Assembly: GCA_036939755.1 (NCBI GenBank)
Contig: JALLAZ010000104.1
Location: 1 to 24,235, forward strand
From: Stephanodiscus triporus
Taxonomy: Eukaryota; Bacillariophyta; Thalassiosirophyceae; Thalassiosirales; Thalassiosiraceae
Direction of reading: 5' to 3'
Length of the DNA stretch: 24,235 bases
The position numbers were made by a program, and so were the translations under genes. This document shows positions 7,103-18,123 of this stretch, piece after piece. A model generated the notes under the pieces. It worked only from the letters and a program-made list of their open reading frames with translations. It did not search any database and had not been told where the DNA came from. The number at the start of each line of letters is the position of its first letter. Position 1 is the first letter of the stretch.

Positions 7103-10100
7103 TCATTCATCAACACCAGCATCCCCAAATAGCTGCGCAACTTCAGATATACCATAGGTATGACCATCGCTATCACCAGGTATGTCCGTTTTTTTCGGTT
7201 TATCTAGAGATAAATGGATTGGCTTTGGCGGACTATGATACCTTAGTCCCAGCTTCTTCGTTACTTCCAAGCTAAAGCTGGCGAGATCGGCTTGAGATTG
7301 CTTGATCGGACCGATATTTTGCCACATCTCTCTGTGCGTGGCGTCGATGACATACTCAATGAAGTTGAGTTCCATCTCGACCCTCGTGGAGCGGAATGCG
7401 TTCAGCTGCACCCACTGTGGGATGCGTGCGGCAGGGGTGGGGGTGAGGGGATTATGAGGAAGGAATAATGTAAGACTCGGAAAAAGACTCTCAGGGCACA
7501 AGACTCACCTCTCTTGGCCGCGCCTTGATAAAGTTTTCAATGGCGGTTTGAAACACTTTTATCATCTGAAAGGGAGCATCAGCGCCGAACTTCATGTACA
7601 CACAGACACTGGCTTTCGGGCTTCTCCTGCATTAATAAACGGGAAAACAAATTAGACAGTTGCGAGAGAGACCACACTGCTTTTCTTGTGTTTATAAAAA
7701 ATACTCACTTCGCATTGATAATCCTCAATCTGGCCAATGAACCATTTTGATAAGTGGCAACTTCGTTGGTTGAGGCAAACCTGACCGTTGTAGTGAAGAC
7801 TGTCACCTTTTCAACAAACCACATGCTTGACCCACCTGAGTTGGTGTCTTTGGCGGGATTCGAGAGACCAATTTTATCTCCGATGTCATAGGGTCGACGA
7901 ACAAAGATCAGAAGTATTCCCTCAAAGTATTTACTTGATGCGGGGCCAAACATAAACGAAAAGCTGAAGAAGAAAGCAAAGACAGAACCTATCGGCCCCC
8001 ATTGTCTGTAGCCGAGAATTACGAGGACGAGAAGAATCTGTACAATGTAGAAAAACACGTTGATGATCATTGCAAACACGTCGTCGATGGAGCTAGAGTT
8101 GGCCAAGCTTGCACGAAATAGACGAAGGTCTTTGTACACGTCGTCAATACTGCTGACAAAGTCCAACTTAGTCAAAAATCCTTGCCGGTCCGGTCGGAAT
8201 AATTTGATGAGCGCCTTGGCCTTATCACGCATCAGCTGCCGATTTCCGTCATAGCAGATCTCGGACAGTGTTTCAAACGGAAGAAGGATTTGATTGGGGG
8301 TTGTTTTCTGCAGTGTTTCGTACAGTCGTTCTGAGCTCTCTACGCACGTTGCTCTTGTCTGCGCCAAGCCGAACGCAGGGGTGAATGGATAAGTGTCGTC
8401 CATCGCTGCTATCGCTTGCCTGAATTGAAGAATATCAGTAATTGATACTGCACGATTAATATGCGGTGGGCAATCGTTGAGGTTGGCACGCATCTAAAAT
8501 CGCGACTAGAGTCAATCCAAACGCTCACCTTTCGACTTCGACCTCGATTTGTAGTCGGGCTCTTCCCACTCCTCTAGAAGATTCATGAGATCGTGTCTAG
8601 TGCTTGAGTTAATCACTGATGACGACCGTCTTGTTGTCCGTGAGGAGCCAAGTCGACTTGAGAATATCCTACCCCCGGCGTCTAGTATAGTTTGTCCAAA
8701 GCCATTACGCATGGTCGGACTTTGGCCGTTGGGGTTCACCACGCCCTCAATAGATGTACTGTTATGTTCACTTTCAGAGTCGGTCGCATCGTTCGCGAAT
8801 GCAATAGCTTTCATTGGGTACAAGAGACGGTTGCCAATATCGCCAGAGAATATCTGTTGGTCAATTTCTCTGGCAAGTTGGCCAACCTGACTTATGAGCA
8901 GCATTTTACCCAATAAGATTTCGAGCTCCGACGAATAGTGTGTGTAAGAACGCCTTCCGAGGAAAGTTGCAAGCCACAATCGCTTAATGGCGGTCGACAA
9001 ACCGACAAAAAGCATCGCAGACAAGAATCTCAAGTAAAATTCATCGTGCAAAAATGAGCCGGCGGGGTTGCTGCAGCAAACAAGCACATTGTGAGATATA
9101 ATTGAATGTTCCATTGCTTGCCTCTAGTGTAGCATTCACGCACCTTTCGTTGAACAATCCAATTGTGTCTTGCCAAAACAGCCAGTGTCTTGCAAACTGT
9201 TCCAGCGTGGGCGAAACGTTGAGATGGGGGCAACATTATTCTTATGACCTGACTGACAAGCAAAAAAACATCGGCGTATCCGATTCTAACTCACCCTGTG
9301 ATTACCGAAAAGGCAGCAAAAATCCGCAACCGCCCAAAACGTCAATACGAAGGGCCATCCTCTTGCTTGCACAATCATCAGGGTGGCAAACCAACCAAAT
9401 ATCTTGAAGAAGAGAGGCGTTCTAAGCGCCAGGATGTCGATCGCGATGACCTCCCCCGTCTTTACGCACGCCAATACGAATGCCTGCCGTAAGACGAACA
9501 AGACCCACCAGCTCCTTTTGTGGGATTCGTGAGATGATGTGAGATATGCTCGGCATTTACAGAATAAAATTTCGCTTTGCCAATTTGGTATACTTGCCAT
9601 GAAGCATTGTAGTCTTCCACTCCCGCCACTACCTCTACCACCTCACTGTCCCCCACCATCGGATTGCCCACTCCATAATACAAGATAAAAGCGATGATCA
9701 ACAACGGGAGCATCACAAAGCAAATACTGTGGGTGGCCATCTCCCAAAACGCGGGGAGCTTTGGCCTTATCAAATCGTGGTAGAATCCCAGTATTTGGAA
9801 TTTTGACCTTAGTCTGAGGGATGATCGTCGCAACTGCGATTCCCTATGGTTGTGGACAGCATCTATGGCGTCGCGAAGCAACAAAACGCGCCCTTTACCG
9901 GCCCCTCCCGTTTCCTCGTCGTGAGACGCATTCCCCTCGCCGATATCGTCATCGTCACCGCCGGCACCGACCTCGGCTGTGAGGTGGTCGCGACGGCGTT
10001 CGTCTTCATCATCGGCACGAGAATTTTGCTGGGCCAGGATATCCACGCCTGCGAATAAGTTATCGACCCCCCCGTCCCTCGATAGCATCACGGACGTCGG

Positions 10101-11960
10101 TTGGTGCCGGTGACCGCCGCCGTGCAACGCGGCGATTTGCGCCAGCTCATCGGCCATGCTCTTGGCGGCGATGGTTTTGGTTTTTCGGTGCCTCAGACCC
10201 GTGGTTTCCGTGGGATCTTTCGGGGGGGCAGTGGCATTGTTATCGTTGGACCCTCGCGGGCTCCCGACTATTTGTTCGGTCGGCATTTCGACTACCGCCG
10301 CCGCAGCTGCAGCGGAGGCTGCTGCCACGTCAATGCTTAAATCCACCCCCCAAACATCCTCGACCAATTTTGGATCTTGCTCTTCCGGCAACGTCCCGTC
10401 AATACGGCCCTGCGCGTCGTATTCGGGTATCCATGCAGAATCTTCAAATATCAACTCGCCCCTCTGGCGACTGTACATGCTCGACTTGGGACTGTGCTCG
10501 AATTCGACAGTCGTCAGGGCCGACACGTCCCTCGCGAGGCCGGGCGGTGAAATCGAGTCGGGCGGCAAATCCGCGGGATCGATTCCGGTCTGTGCCGCGA
10601 CGGCATTGCGTTCGCCCGATCCCCCGTCGCGACTATTGCCTGTGCCGGCATCGCTTGCCGTCGCGTTGCGCGCGTTCGTCGCCTCCATCGACTCGATGGC
10701 ATTGAGGCCGGCATCGCTCATCTTTATGTTGTGGGCGTGCAACGCCTCTAGGATCACCAGATCGACCTCGTCCCCGAATTGGCTCACCTGCGCGACGTGC
10801 CTTTTCTTCGACAGGGACACTTCCGATTTGCGCTCCCGGACCACCTCCCAGAGATTCCTCATCGGGACGGTTTCCGATCGGGGAGGAGACGCGCCCGGCG
10901 ACGTCGCCGACGCGAAGAATGCGTCGTTGTCGTGCGCCGCGCCTACTATGCCGTCGTCGTCCGGTAGCATCGGCCGGGTGCGGTCGCCCGTCGCCTCTCG
11001 ATCGCCAACGTCCACGTCGACGCCTCGATCGTCGTCGTCGTCGAAGAGGATGGGCTGCAATATTCCCAAGGTGTCGAACGCCGCCTCCTCCTCGGTCTTG
11101 TACCCGTCGTTCTCCTCGCCTCCTCCTCCGCCGCCACCACCGCCGTGCTGGAACGCGACCGGCTCGCACGCCCAGCTCACGCCCCGCCTGTGCACCGCCG
11201 GCAACGGCCTCGCGGGCGGGGCGGCGACGGGGGGGGGAAGGGGGGGGGCGTGCTGCTGCTGCGGCTGCGGCGGCGGGGGCGGAGGTCCCGGAGGCGAATC
11301 CCCCTCGCCCTCCGCCGAATCCGGATCCGTCAGGTTCGACAAGAACGACGAATCGCCGGTGCTTAGAACGCGACGGTGGCCCAACGGACCGACCTGCTTC
11401 GGGGGCGGGGGTAGGTGTATCGGCACCACGTCGACCACGCCCCCGCCGCCCCCACCCCCGCCGCCGCCGACTCCGCCGCCGCCGATGGCCCAACGGGGCG
11501 GCAGGGGCGGACGCTTCGTCTTGTTGTTCCGCCCGCCGCTCGGCGGCGCGACGTTACCGTTGTTGTTCGGCGCATTCCCGAGCGACGACGACGACGTCCC
11601 CCCCCCCCTGCCGTGGTGTCCCCCGCCGTCCCCCCGAGAGAACAGGGACGCGGACGACGACGACGCGTAGTAGTAGTGCGGGCCGCCGCCGCCGCCGTCG
11701 CCTCCCCCTCCGTCCCCCCCTCCCCCCCCGCCCGATCCTCCCCGGGAGAGCGGGGGCGGACTGAGCGTCGTGATCGCGCCGCTGTGGACGGATTCGGGCG
11801 GGGGCGAGCTGGCCTCGCCGCCGCCGCGGTCGTGCGCGTCGTCCGGGCTTATCGTCATGTCGTACGCTCCACCCCCCCCGCCGACGTCGTGGTGGTAGTA
11901 GCGGTCGTCGTTCCCGACATCGGAGGCGCGGTCCGTCGCGTCGTGGAACTCGCTCGTGCC

Positions 11961-12006
<46 letters not shown>

Positions 12007-12392
12007 GCGGCCGTCGCGACGGCGCGTCCTCCGTCCCCGCAGCCGCCGCCGCCGTCTTCGTCGTGTTCGGGGGGGGTGGTGTCGTTCGAGAAGGACAGGA
12101 ACACCCCGAGGAGAGGCGAATCCGCGGGCGTCGTCGACGCGGACGGGGGGGGAGGAGGAGGGACCGCCGCGGCACGACCGCCGAGACGGGGTGGGATGGC
12201 GGAGGAGGAGGAGGGGACGTTGTCCGGGGACGAGGACGACGCCATGACGACGGGGGGCGAACGCGACGACGGTCGCGACGATGATCGGGCAGGGACGACG
12301 TTGCCGATGAAATCGTCGTCGTCCTCAACCTCGCGATTACGATGATGATCGCGATGATCGTCGTCGGCCGCGCCGCGCGGGACGGTCGACAT
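7103..12392 (-). CDS. MscS-family mechanosensitive ion channel with EF-hand-like loop
   Basis: Seven exons: 12392-9561, 9483-9295, 9196-9144, 9070-8529, 8447-7709, 7626-7509 and 7414-7103. All introns are GT-AG (73-98 nt) and phases agree, giving 1594 residues. Residues 1 to about 870 are low-complexity (Pro, Gly, Asp, Ser). Membrane segments follow: one ending in FILYYGVGNP before residue 920, others in exon 2 (FFKIFGWFATLMIV, WPFVLTFWAVADFCCLF), then exon 4, and AMIINVFFYIVQILLVLVIL at about 1329-1350. The pore helix with PIGSVFAFFFSFSFMFG begins near 1357, followed by the beta-domain (RRPYDIGDKI) and KRSPKASV, PREWVQLNAFRSTRVEME. A degenerate EF-hand loop at 1290-1301 lacks an acid at position 1. 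This is the layout of Msy1/Msy2-type channels, which release osmotic stress in internal or plasma membranes. The end of exon 1 is the least certain boundary. Confidence 0.87.
9484..9560 (-). other. Intron 1 of the MscS gene (uncertain boundaries)
   Basis: The donor GTAAAT follows codon 944, and the acceptor CGGCAG precedes AFVLACVKTGEV; both are phase 0. The last part of this intron would translate, in the exon 2 frame, as SWWVLFVLRQ, which looks like family sequence. No donor in the right phase was found to include it. An upstream donor at 9593 (GTATAC) is an equal-phase alternative. Confidence 0.5.
11955..12000. repeat. TCG triplet repeat coding for polyaspartate in MscS exon 1
   Basis: On the coding (-) strand this GAC run encodes an Asp-rich tract (GDGDDDDDDDDDEG). 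It is one of several triplet expansions in the first exon; a Gly run and a Pro run occur near 11105-11145 and 11440-11490. Confidence 0.8.
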
Positions 12393-12787
12393 CGATATAT
12401 GCTTCGAGGGGGTGGCGGGTGGTGCGTGGTGCTTGGTCAGTAGTTCAGGTGCGCGATGCTCATTGGCCTCGCGGTCTCCCTACCCTCTCGGATTCTATGG
12501 GGAAGATCTGGGGGTCCCGCCTGGGGCGGCATTTTTGAAAAGCCAGGATTTTTTTGTTCCGCCATGTTTCGCTCTCTCTCTTGTGTGGTGTTGCCCTGCA
12601 CGGGAAAATAGGAGTTCCCCGGACCTCCTCTCCTCCACCTCCATTCTCCCCACCCACCGCTGCGCTGGGGGAAAGGCAGCACGCAGCACACCTCTCCCAT
12701 TGCATTCGCTACTGGCGACTCACAGTCCAACTCCAACTCCCAGCTACTCTCAGGCGCTGCAACTTGCAACTCACATTTTGTGTCAAG
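12393..12787. promoter_or_regulatory. Shared 5' flank of the MscS gene and LRR pseudogene
   Basis: This 395-nt gap lies between divergent starts. It has pyrimidine-rich tracts on the + strand but no convincing TATA element or gene was identified. A promoter is placed here only because both flanking genes start outward from it. Confidence 0.35.
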
Positions 12788-13889
12788 ATGTATCTTGATG
12801 AAATAATCCACCTTAATAAAGGCTTGCGAGATGAGGACTTGCATCACATAATAGAAGTCCTTCAAAAGAATAATGCTCTCAAAGTACTTAGTTTGGTCGA
12901 CAATAGGATCAACCTCGCCGATGGCAAATTCACTAGCGCACACTCTTCGAGAACTAGATTTAGGAGGGAACAAGATTAGCAGCGAAGGGGTCAAGTATCT
13001 GGCTGATGCGCTCAAGGTGAATCAAAACCTCAAAGTTTTGTTGTTGGTAGGGAATTTGATTGGCAACGAGGGTGCAAAACTCTTGGCTGATGCGCTCATA
13101 AACAACCAAGCACTCAAATATACAGTTGTCGGCCAATAAAATCGGTGATGAGGGGTCCCAAAGCCTGGCTGCATCTTTCATCGTAAACCACAGTCTTCAT
13201 GAGATACATCTAGGACATAATAGAATCACCAACAAAGGAGCTGTAAAATTGGCTGGTGCTCTAGAAATCAATTGTGGTATTAAAACGCTTGATTTGGGTG
13301 GTAATTACTACAATCACGAAATAATGGGGAGGATTGAGGCAATTCTCAGCAAAACCAGCAGGGGGATGCATACTTATTCTTCAGTGGTAGTCTGGTTGCT
13401 CTCTGGAGGAAGCTCTAGAATCTCCCCAAAAGCTGCTTGAAAAATTAATTGCAAGCAAAGATGATGAAATTTCTCGCTTGAAAAACAATCTGGAAAACTC
13501 CAAACCTATCATTGACACTATTGATTTGACCAATAAATGAAACCGAACATGTAAATAAGCGATTCCGCACGGAAACCACTGCCGAGACTAACCTTGCCAT
13601 TCTGAATCAGCAAAATCAAAATCAGAGGCTGGTGCAAATTAAGCAGGAGAAGAATGCCACGGAAATTGCCCTGGAAAATGTACGGGGAGAGGAACAAGCA
13701 GCGGAAGCCAATTTAGAAGGAGTAAGGGGGGATCTGGAGGATGCCAATGAACTGGTAGAGCAGCAACTGCTAACAGCGGATATTTGGCAAGGCCGTTTTG
13801 ATGAACTGAAGAGGTTGGTCGAAGCAGGTCAAGCTGATGGGGCGGCAATTTCTGCCATAAGCAATCGACCCCTGTCAAGCGGGAGATAA
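12788..13889 (+). pseudogene. Leucine-rich-repeat plus coiled-coil gene, frame-broken
   Basis: Ribonuclease-inhibitor-type LRRs of about 28 residues are plain to see (TLRELDLGGNKISSEGVKYL, NLKVLLLVGNLIGNEGAKLL, LSANKIGDEGSQSL, EIHLGHNRITNKGAVKLAG), followed by a helical, Glu/Gln/Lys-rich coiled-coil region (DDEISRLKNNLENSK, then LEDANELVEQQLLTADI). The coding potential jumps frame 2 to 0 near 12930, 0 to 1 near 13115, 1 to 2 near 13395, and 2 to 0 near 13538. The first break fits a deletion of about 17 nt, since the repeat is 67 nt instead of about 84. The second fits loss of one TA unit. No GT-AG introns explain the breaks. Intact relatives would be cytosolic protein-interaction proteins. 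A decayed copy is the best reading; poor assembly is the alternative. Confidence 0.75.
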
Positions 13890-14092
13890 AACACACCCTG
13901 CAAACTTTGATCTGAGCTTGACCAACCTCACAGTAGAGAGATATAAGTCTATCTGAGATTAGAAGTAGAGGTTCTCCCATTTATTCATCTACATCTCCAA
14001 GCATAAGCCGACGCCAGCAAAGTATTTTACCGTAGCGGGCATTCCGTTGCACTTTAGAGAAGGATTTGTCACCACACGTTTTCGTTGCCATT

Positions 14093-15943
14093 TTACAGTC
14101 CCACTATCTCCTCAACTTCATCCTCCGTCACCTCCCTGACGCTCGAATGGACCCAACCGTCGAACACGTCCTCCCTCTCCTTGACCAACGAAGAGCTACC
14201 GAGGGGCATTCCGACCAATCCCACGCCACATCCGCTCCTCGCCCATCGGGCGTAATCACCGTCCGCCCTTGAGAAGAGACGCGCCTGACTCCGCCTCTCC
14301 CTCTCCATGCATGACTCCATCGTCTCGTTGTCTTCCGCGCCCATATGCAACAGGCGGTTCGACACGCACAGCGCCAGCGGACTGCGTTGTTCCATCTTAG
14401 TGACGAGGGAATGCGCTGCATCGGCGACCTCCACGTCCTCCTCGTACCCGACCTTCCCCTCGTATTGGGATTTCGTCGCCGCAATTTCCCGCAAGCGTTC
14501 CATCATCCCCCAGACCGTTGGCTCCGCGAACGCGTCGGCGAACGTCGCCGACCAGTTCACTAGGTCGCTCTCAAGCTCGCCGTACATCTGTATCCTTTCC
14601 TCCGGCATCGTTATGCTCGGGTCGTTGTCCTTGATGTACAGCCCCGTCTCGTCGTCGAGCATGTCATCCAGGCGGACGCCGTACTCGTCCGCGCCGGCGG
14701 CGTCGTACTCGCTCAGGTGCTGGATTAGGTTCGCCACCGCCACGTTACGGAAGTGCACGTTGACGTCCTCGACGCCGTTCCAATCGTCCTCCCTCCCGTA
14801 CAGACCCGTCGGACGCGGATGCAGGTCCTGGCGCTCGAAGGAGTTCACGTCCATGAGGGCCCTCTCGAGGAGGTTCGTCTTGTACGGCCCGCCCACGTAG
14901 TGAGTCGCCAATCCCGTGGCGACCATGTCCCGCGCGTCGGCCTCGTACCCGGCCAGGGCCAGCATCCCCGCTATCGCGCGCGAGTACCTCGCGCTCGGCT
15001 GTCGGAATTCCCGCCCGACGCGAGGGAGGAGGTGCGACATCCCGACGGGGTCGAACGCGAGGCCCCTGAGGGGGTTGAGGATCCGGTACGACGTGGAGTG
15101 CGTCGCGAGGACGTACGAGCCGAGGAGGAGGGCGTATCCCGAATCCGTGACGAGGCCGTGCGGCAACGCGATGACCGGGACCTTCCCCCCCCTCGCGCCC
15201 CGGACGGCGTCCGCGAGCCTCGTCAGGGACGATAGTAGGAGGCCGGCGGCGTCGATGTCCACCCCCCCCCCGTCATCGGCGTACGCGTACCGCGCGTCGT
15301 ACCCGCACGACACGTACGGCACGCCGAGCCCGTCCCCGAAACGCTCGTGGAGGGCGCCCCTGATCATGTCCGACCGTCCGGCGTACGCCCCCCCCCCCCC
15401 CCCCCCCGAGCCCGTCCTCCCGCCGATGATTTCGTCCGCCATGTAGTCCAGATGCCTCCCCGGATCGTCCTCCTCCATGAATCCGGGTAGGACCGTCTCG
15501 TTCCCCGTCATGTCGCCGTCCCTCGTCGAGTCCTCGATCGGATTACCGATCAGGACGGAGTTGATCGCGCCGTTCGTCGACATGACCCCGACCCTGTGGG
15601 CGAGGCCGTCGATCTCGATCGGATCGAGCGACGATCCGATCAGGAAGACCTTGCGGGACGTGCCGATCGACCTGACGACCGCGTTCGGCCCCCCGCCTCC
15701 CCGCCCCCCCGGCGGCGGCGACCGCTCGTCGTCGTCGTGGCGGTAGGGGTGGGTCGATCCGCCGTCGGCGCCGCGCAGCGCGAAGGGATTCTCGCGCACG
15801 GACTGCGGAATCGAGAACGCCGATGGGGGGACGTTCGGCAGGATCGACCTCTCCAATTCGTCGTTCAAGGCCGACAGGGCCGTGGGGGATAGGCGGGGGG
15901 AGATCTTGGCCGCGACGCGTCGGTAGGCGGCGGTCGTTGACAT
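14093..15943 (-). CDS. Crotonase-fold, 3-hydroxyisobutyryl-CoA hydrolase-like protein
   Basis: A single exon encodes 616 residues from the ATG at 15943. The N terminus (MSTTAAYRRVAAKISPRL) is basic and free of acids, consistent with a mitochondrial presequence. Family signs are KVPVIALPHGLVTDSGYALLLGS (crotonase core, about 254-276), LLPRVG (305-310), LALAGYEADARDMVATGLATHYV (328-350) and the C-terminal RSPLALCVSNRLLHMG segment. The hydrolase acts on valine breakdown, cleaving 3-hydroxyisobutyryl-CoA. Here the usual PE...PD segment reads NPLRGLAFDPVG, so the Glu and Asp do not align, and the Gly-rich oxyanion loop is DSGYA. Catalysis is therefore doubtful. It is longer than the roughly 380-residue enzyme, with inserts including a Gly run. 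Homologues act structurally in some mitochondrial ribosomes (mS47), a possible alternative role. Confidence 0.7.
   Translation of the reverse strand: MSTTAAYRRVAAKISPRLSPTALSALNDELERSILPNVPPSAFSIPQSVRENPFALRGADGGSTHPYRHDDDERSPPPGGRGGGGPNAVVRSIGTSRKVFLIGSSLDPIEIDGLAHRVGVMSTNGAINSVLIGNPIEDSTRDGDMTGNETVLPGFMEEDDPGRHLDYMADEIIGGRTGSGGGGGGAYAGRSDMIRGALHERFGDGLGVPYVSCGYDARYAYADDGGGVDIDAAGLLLSSLTRLADAVRGARGGKVPVIALPHGLVTDSGYALLLGSYVLATHSTSYRILNPLRGLAFDPVGMSHLLPRVGREFRQPSARYSRAIAGMLALAGYEADARDMVATGLATHYVGGPYKTNLLERALMDVNSFERQDLHPRPTGLYGREDDWNGVEDVNVHFRNVAVANLIQHLSEYDAAGADEYGVRLDDMLDDETGLYIKDNDPSITMPEERIQMYGELESDLVNWSATFADAFAEPTVWGMMERLREIAATKSQYEGKVGYEEDVEVADAAHSLVTKMEQRSPLALCVSNRLLHMGAEDNETMESCMERERRSQARLFSRADGDYARWARSGCGVGLVGMPLGSSSLVKEREDVFDGWVHSSVREVTEDEVEEIVGL
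15388..15407. repeat. 20-bp C run coding for polyglycine
   Basis: An uninterrupted run of 20 C on the + strand encodes a Gly run at about residues 180-185 of the crotonase-fold protein on the - strand. A length change not divisible by three would break that gene, so the read length deserves verification. Confidence 0.85.
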
Positions 15944-15975
15944 GTTGTGTGTGTTTTTTCTTCCCCTCCTTTCGA

Positions 15976-15981
<6 letters not shown>

Positions 15982-16007
<26 letters not shown>
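15982..16007. repeat. GT dinucleotide microsatellite
   Basis: A pure 26-nt GT run, preceded by GTGTGC and followed by ATGCGCGTGGGTGGGTGGGTGG. It lies in the 5' untranslated or promoter region of the crotonase-like gene. Confidence 0.9.
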
Positions 16008-16054
16008 ATGCGCGTGGGTGGGTGGGTGGTGCTTGACTTGAATACTCCTATTCG

Positions 16055-16063
16055 TTTTATATA
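16055..16063 (-). promoter_or_regulatory. Possible TATA box for the crotonase-like gene
   Basis: TATATAAAA read on the - strand, about 112 nt upstream of the ATG at 15943. Position and sequence are suitable; there is no other support. Confidence 0.35.
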
Positions 16064-16455
16064 TTGCTACTTAAACTAATATCCTGACGGCTACAACATC
16101 TTCATGGTCCGCATGTTTGCTCAGCATGGAATGAGATATCAGATATCGTATCCAACACACTCTCATTCTGGCCGAGCAAGCGAGGTAAGGCAGGCTCTCG
16201 GTCTGTCCCTCACACCAATCCGGAGCGGAGCCCAACTATTGATTCCTAAGTGCGTACAAGAATCGCCGTTTACGCAACATTTATTTTTTTCCAACGCACC
16301 CGAATTTCCACGCTCCCAGCATCCCAGTGTGCCAATCATGTCAACAACTGACAAAAGGAAACAAAAGACAACAACACATCAATTAAGAGAGAGAACTCAT
16401 CCAAGCGAAAGCCCCTCTCCCGACGCAAATAATACACACTCACATACACCGCCCG

Positions 16456-18077
16456 ATGCCGCCAATGACGGGGAACGACGACCCGATAGACGCCATCGTC
16501 GACGAGGTCGGAACAATCGAAGACGTCGTCCCCGCCAAGGTCGACGGCGGCCCGTCGTCGTCGTCGGAGGAAACGAGGAAGGATCACGCCGCCGCCGAGA
16601 TCATGGCCAACCTCATCAAGCCTCCCCCCCCCCCCGCCGGCGGGGGGGGCGGTCCGACGCGCGCGGCGCCCCCGCCGCCGCCCCCCCTCCCCCCGAAGAA
16701 GGACGCGACCTCCGCCGCCGCGACTACGACGAGGCCGACGGCCGCGTCGATCGCGGCGGAGGCCGCGGCGGCGTGGAGGGCCAGGGGGGGGGATGCCGCC
16801 TCCTCCGCCTCCGCGGGCGGCAAGAAGAGGAAGGGGACGGGGGCGCCGTCCTCGGAGGTGGCCGCGGCGAAGAAGAACGTCAAGAAGGTCAAGACGCCGC
16901 CGGCGTCGTCCGCGACTGCGACGACCCCGACGACCGCCGCGACTGCGACGACCTCGACCGCCGGCGGCGGCGGTCCCGCCGTCGTCGCCCCCTCCTCCTA
17001 CTCGGCCGGCGTGCCGTCGACCGAGTCGCTGGCGGCATTGAGGCGCGTGGGCGACGTCGAATTCGTCAGGATCTTGGCGTCGGAATTCAAGAGACGGGGG
17101 TACTCCGTGGCATTGCAGATCGGGTCGTCGTCGTCGTCGTCGTCGTCCAACGCCTCCTCCTTCTCCGAGGAGGAGGGGGGGGGGGGGGAAGAGGGCGAGG
17201 CGTCGTCCAAGAAGTCCAACGGGGCGAAATCCAAGAAGAAGAGGGAGAGGAAGGACGGAACGTCGCCGCTGTCGTTGCCGTCCTTCCCGTTCCATCCGTC
17301 CACGGTGTTCGTGACCGAAAAGAACTCCGAGTCGTGGAATGCCATGTTCCAGCGTCTCAGGACGTACCACGACGACAACCGCGGCGCGCTGCCGGTGCTC
17401 TACATCCCGCCCGCGACGACTACGACGAGGACGACTACCGCCGCGACCGGCGCCTCCGACGACGGCGACACGGCGGCCGCGGACCGCGATCCTTCCTCCT
17501 CCTCCTCCTCCTCCTCCGCGGGGGGGTGCGACGACGGCGGCAATCCCGACCTCGCCCTATACAAATGGACGAGGGCGCAGTCGGTCCTGTGGAAGAGGAT
17601 GAAGAAGGACAACAGGCACAATCTGTCCCTGGACAGGATCGCGCTGCTGCACTCGCTCGACTTCGATCGCGCCGAGGACATGCAGAAGGACATCAAGGCT
17701 CGCGTCCTCCTGAACTCGTCGTCCTCGTCGTCCGCCGCCGCAACCGCCGCCGGCGGCGGCGGCGGGGGGGAGGGGGGGGACGGAATCGGCGGCGACGGAG
17801 CCGAGGATGGCGCCGATCACAAGCAGCTCATGATGATGATGGAGATCCAGGGCAAGAACGCGGTGAAGTGGCAGGAGAAGTTCGAGAGTCTCAGAGCTTA
17901 CAAGGAAATGCACGGAGAGTGAGTTTATATTTGTGTGTGTGTGTGTCGTTTTTTCGAAAGACACCCGGCGACCGCTATTGTTGTATTCGTTTCGGATCCC
18001 CCGGAAGCCCTCCTCTTCCTCGCCGGGAATTTTTTTTTTTCGTTTCTCATAATCTCTTTTTTTTCTCTCCCCCCATT

Positions 18078-18123
<46 letters not shown>

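Larger units (their letters stand above)
15944..16455. promoter_or_regulatory. Divergent promoter region of the crotonase-like and HA-domain genes
   Basis: This 512-nt gap separates two outward-facing genes. It contains a GT dinucleotide tract (15982-16007) and, reading on the - strand, TATATAAAA (16063-16055), about 112 nt before the crotonase-like ATG. The right half next to the HA-domain gene is A/C-rich leader-like sequence. No additional gene was recognised. Confidence 0.45.

Noticed and set aside
10156..11670. A long + strand open frame of about 500 codons opposite MscS exon 1
   Set aside because: It is a shadow of GC-rich triplet repeats. It has no domain, while the opposite strand leads in phase into a clear channel protein.
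12960..13889. Short intact genes in the LRR region
   Set aside because: The pieces are consecutive parts of one repeat protein in different frames, none of them complete.
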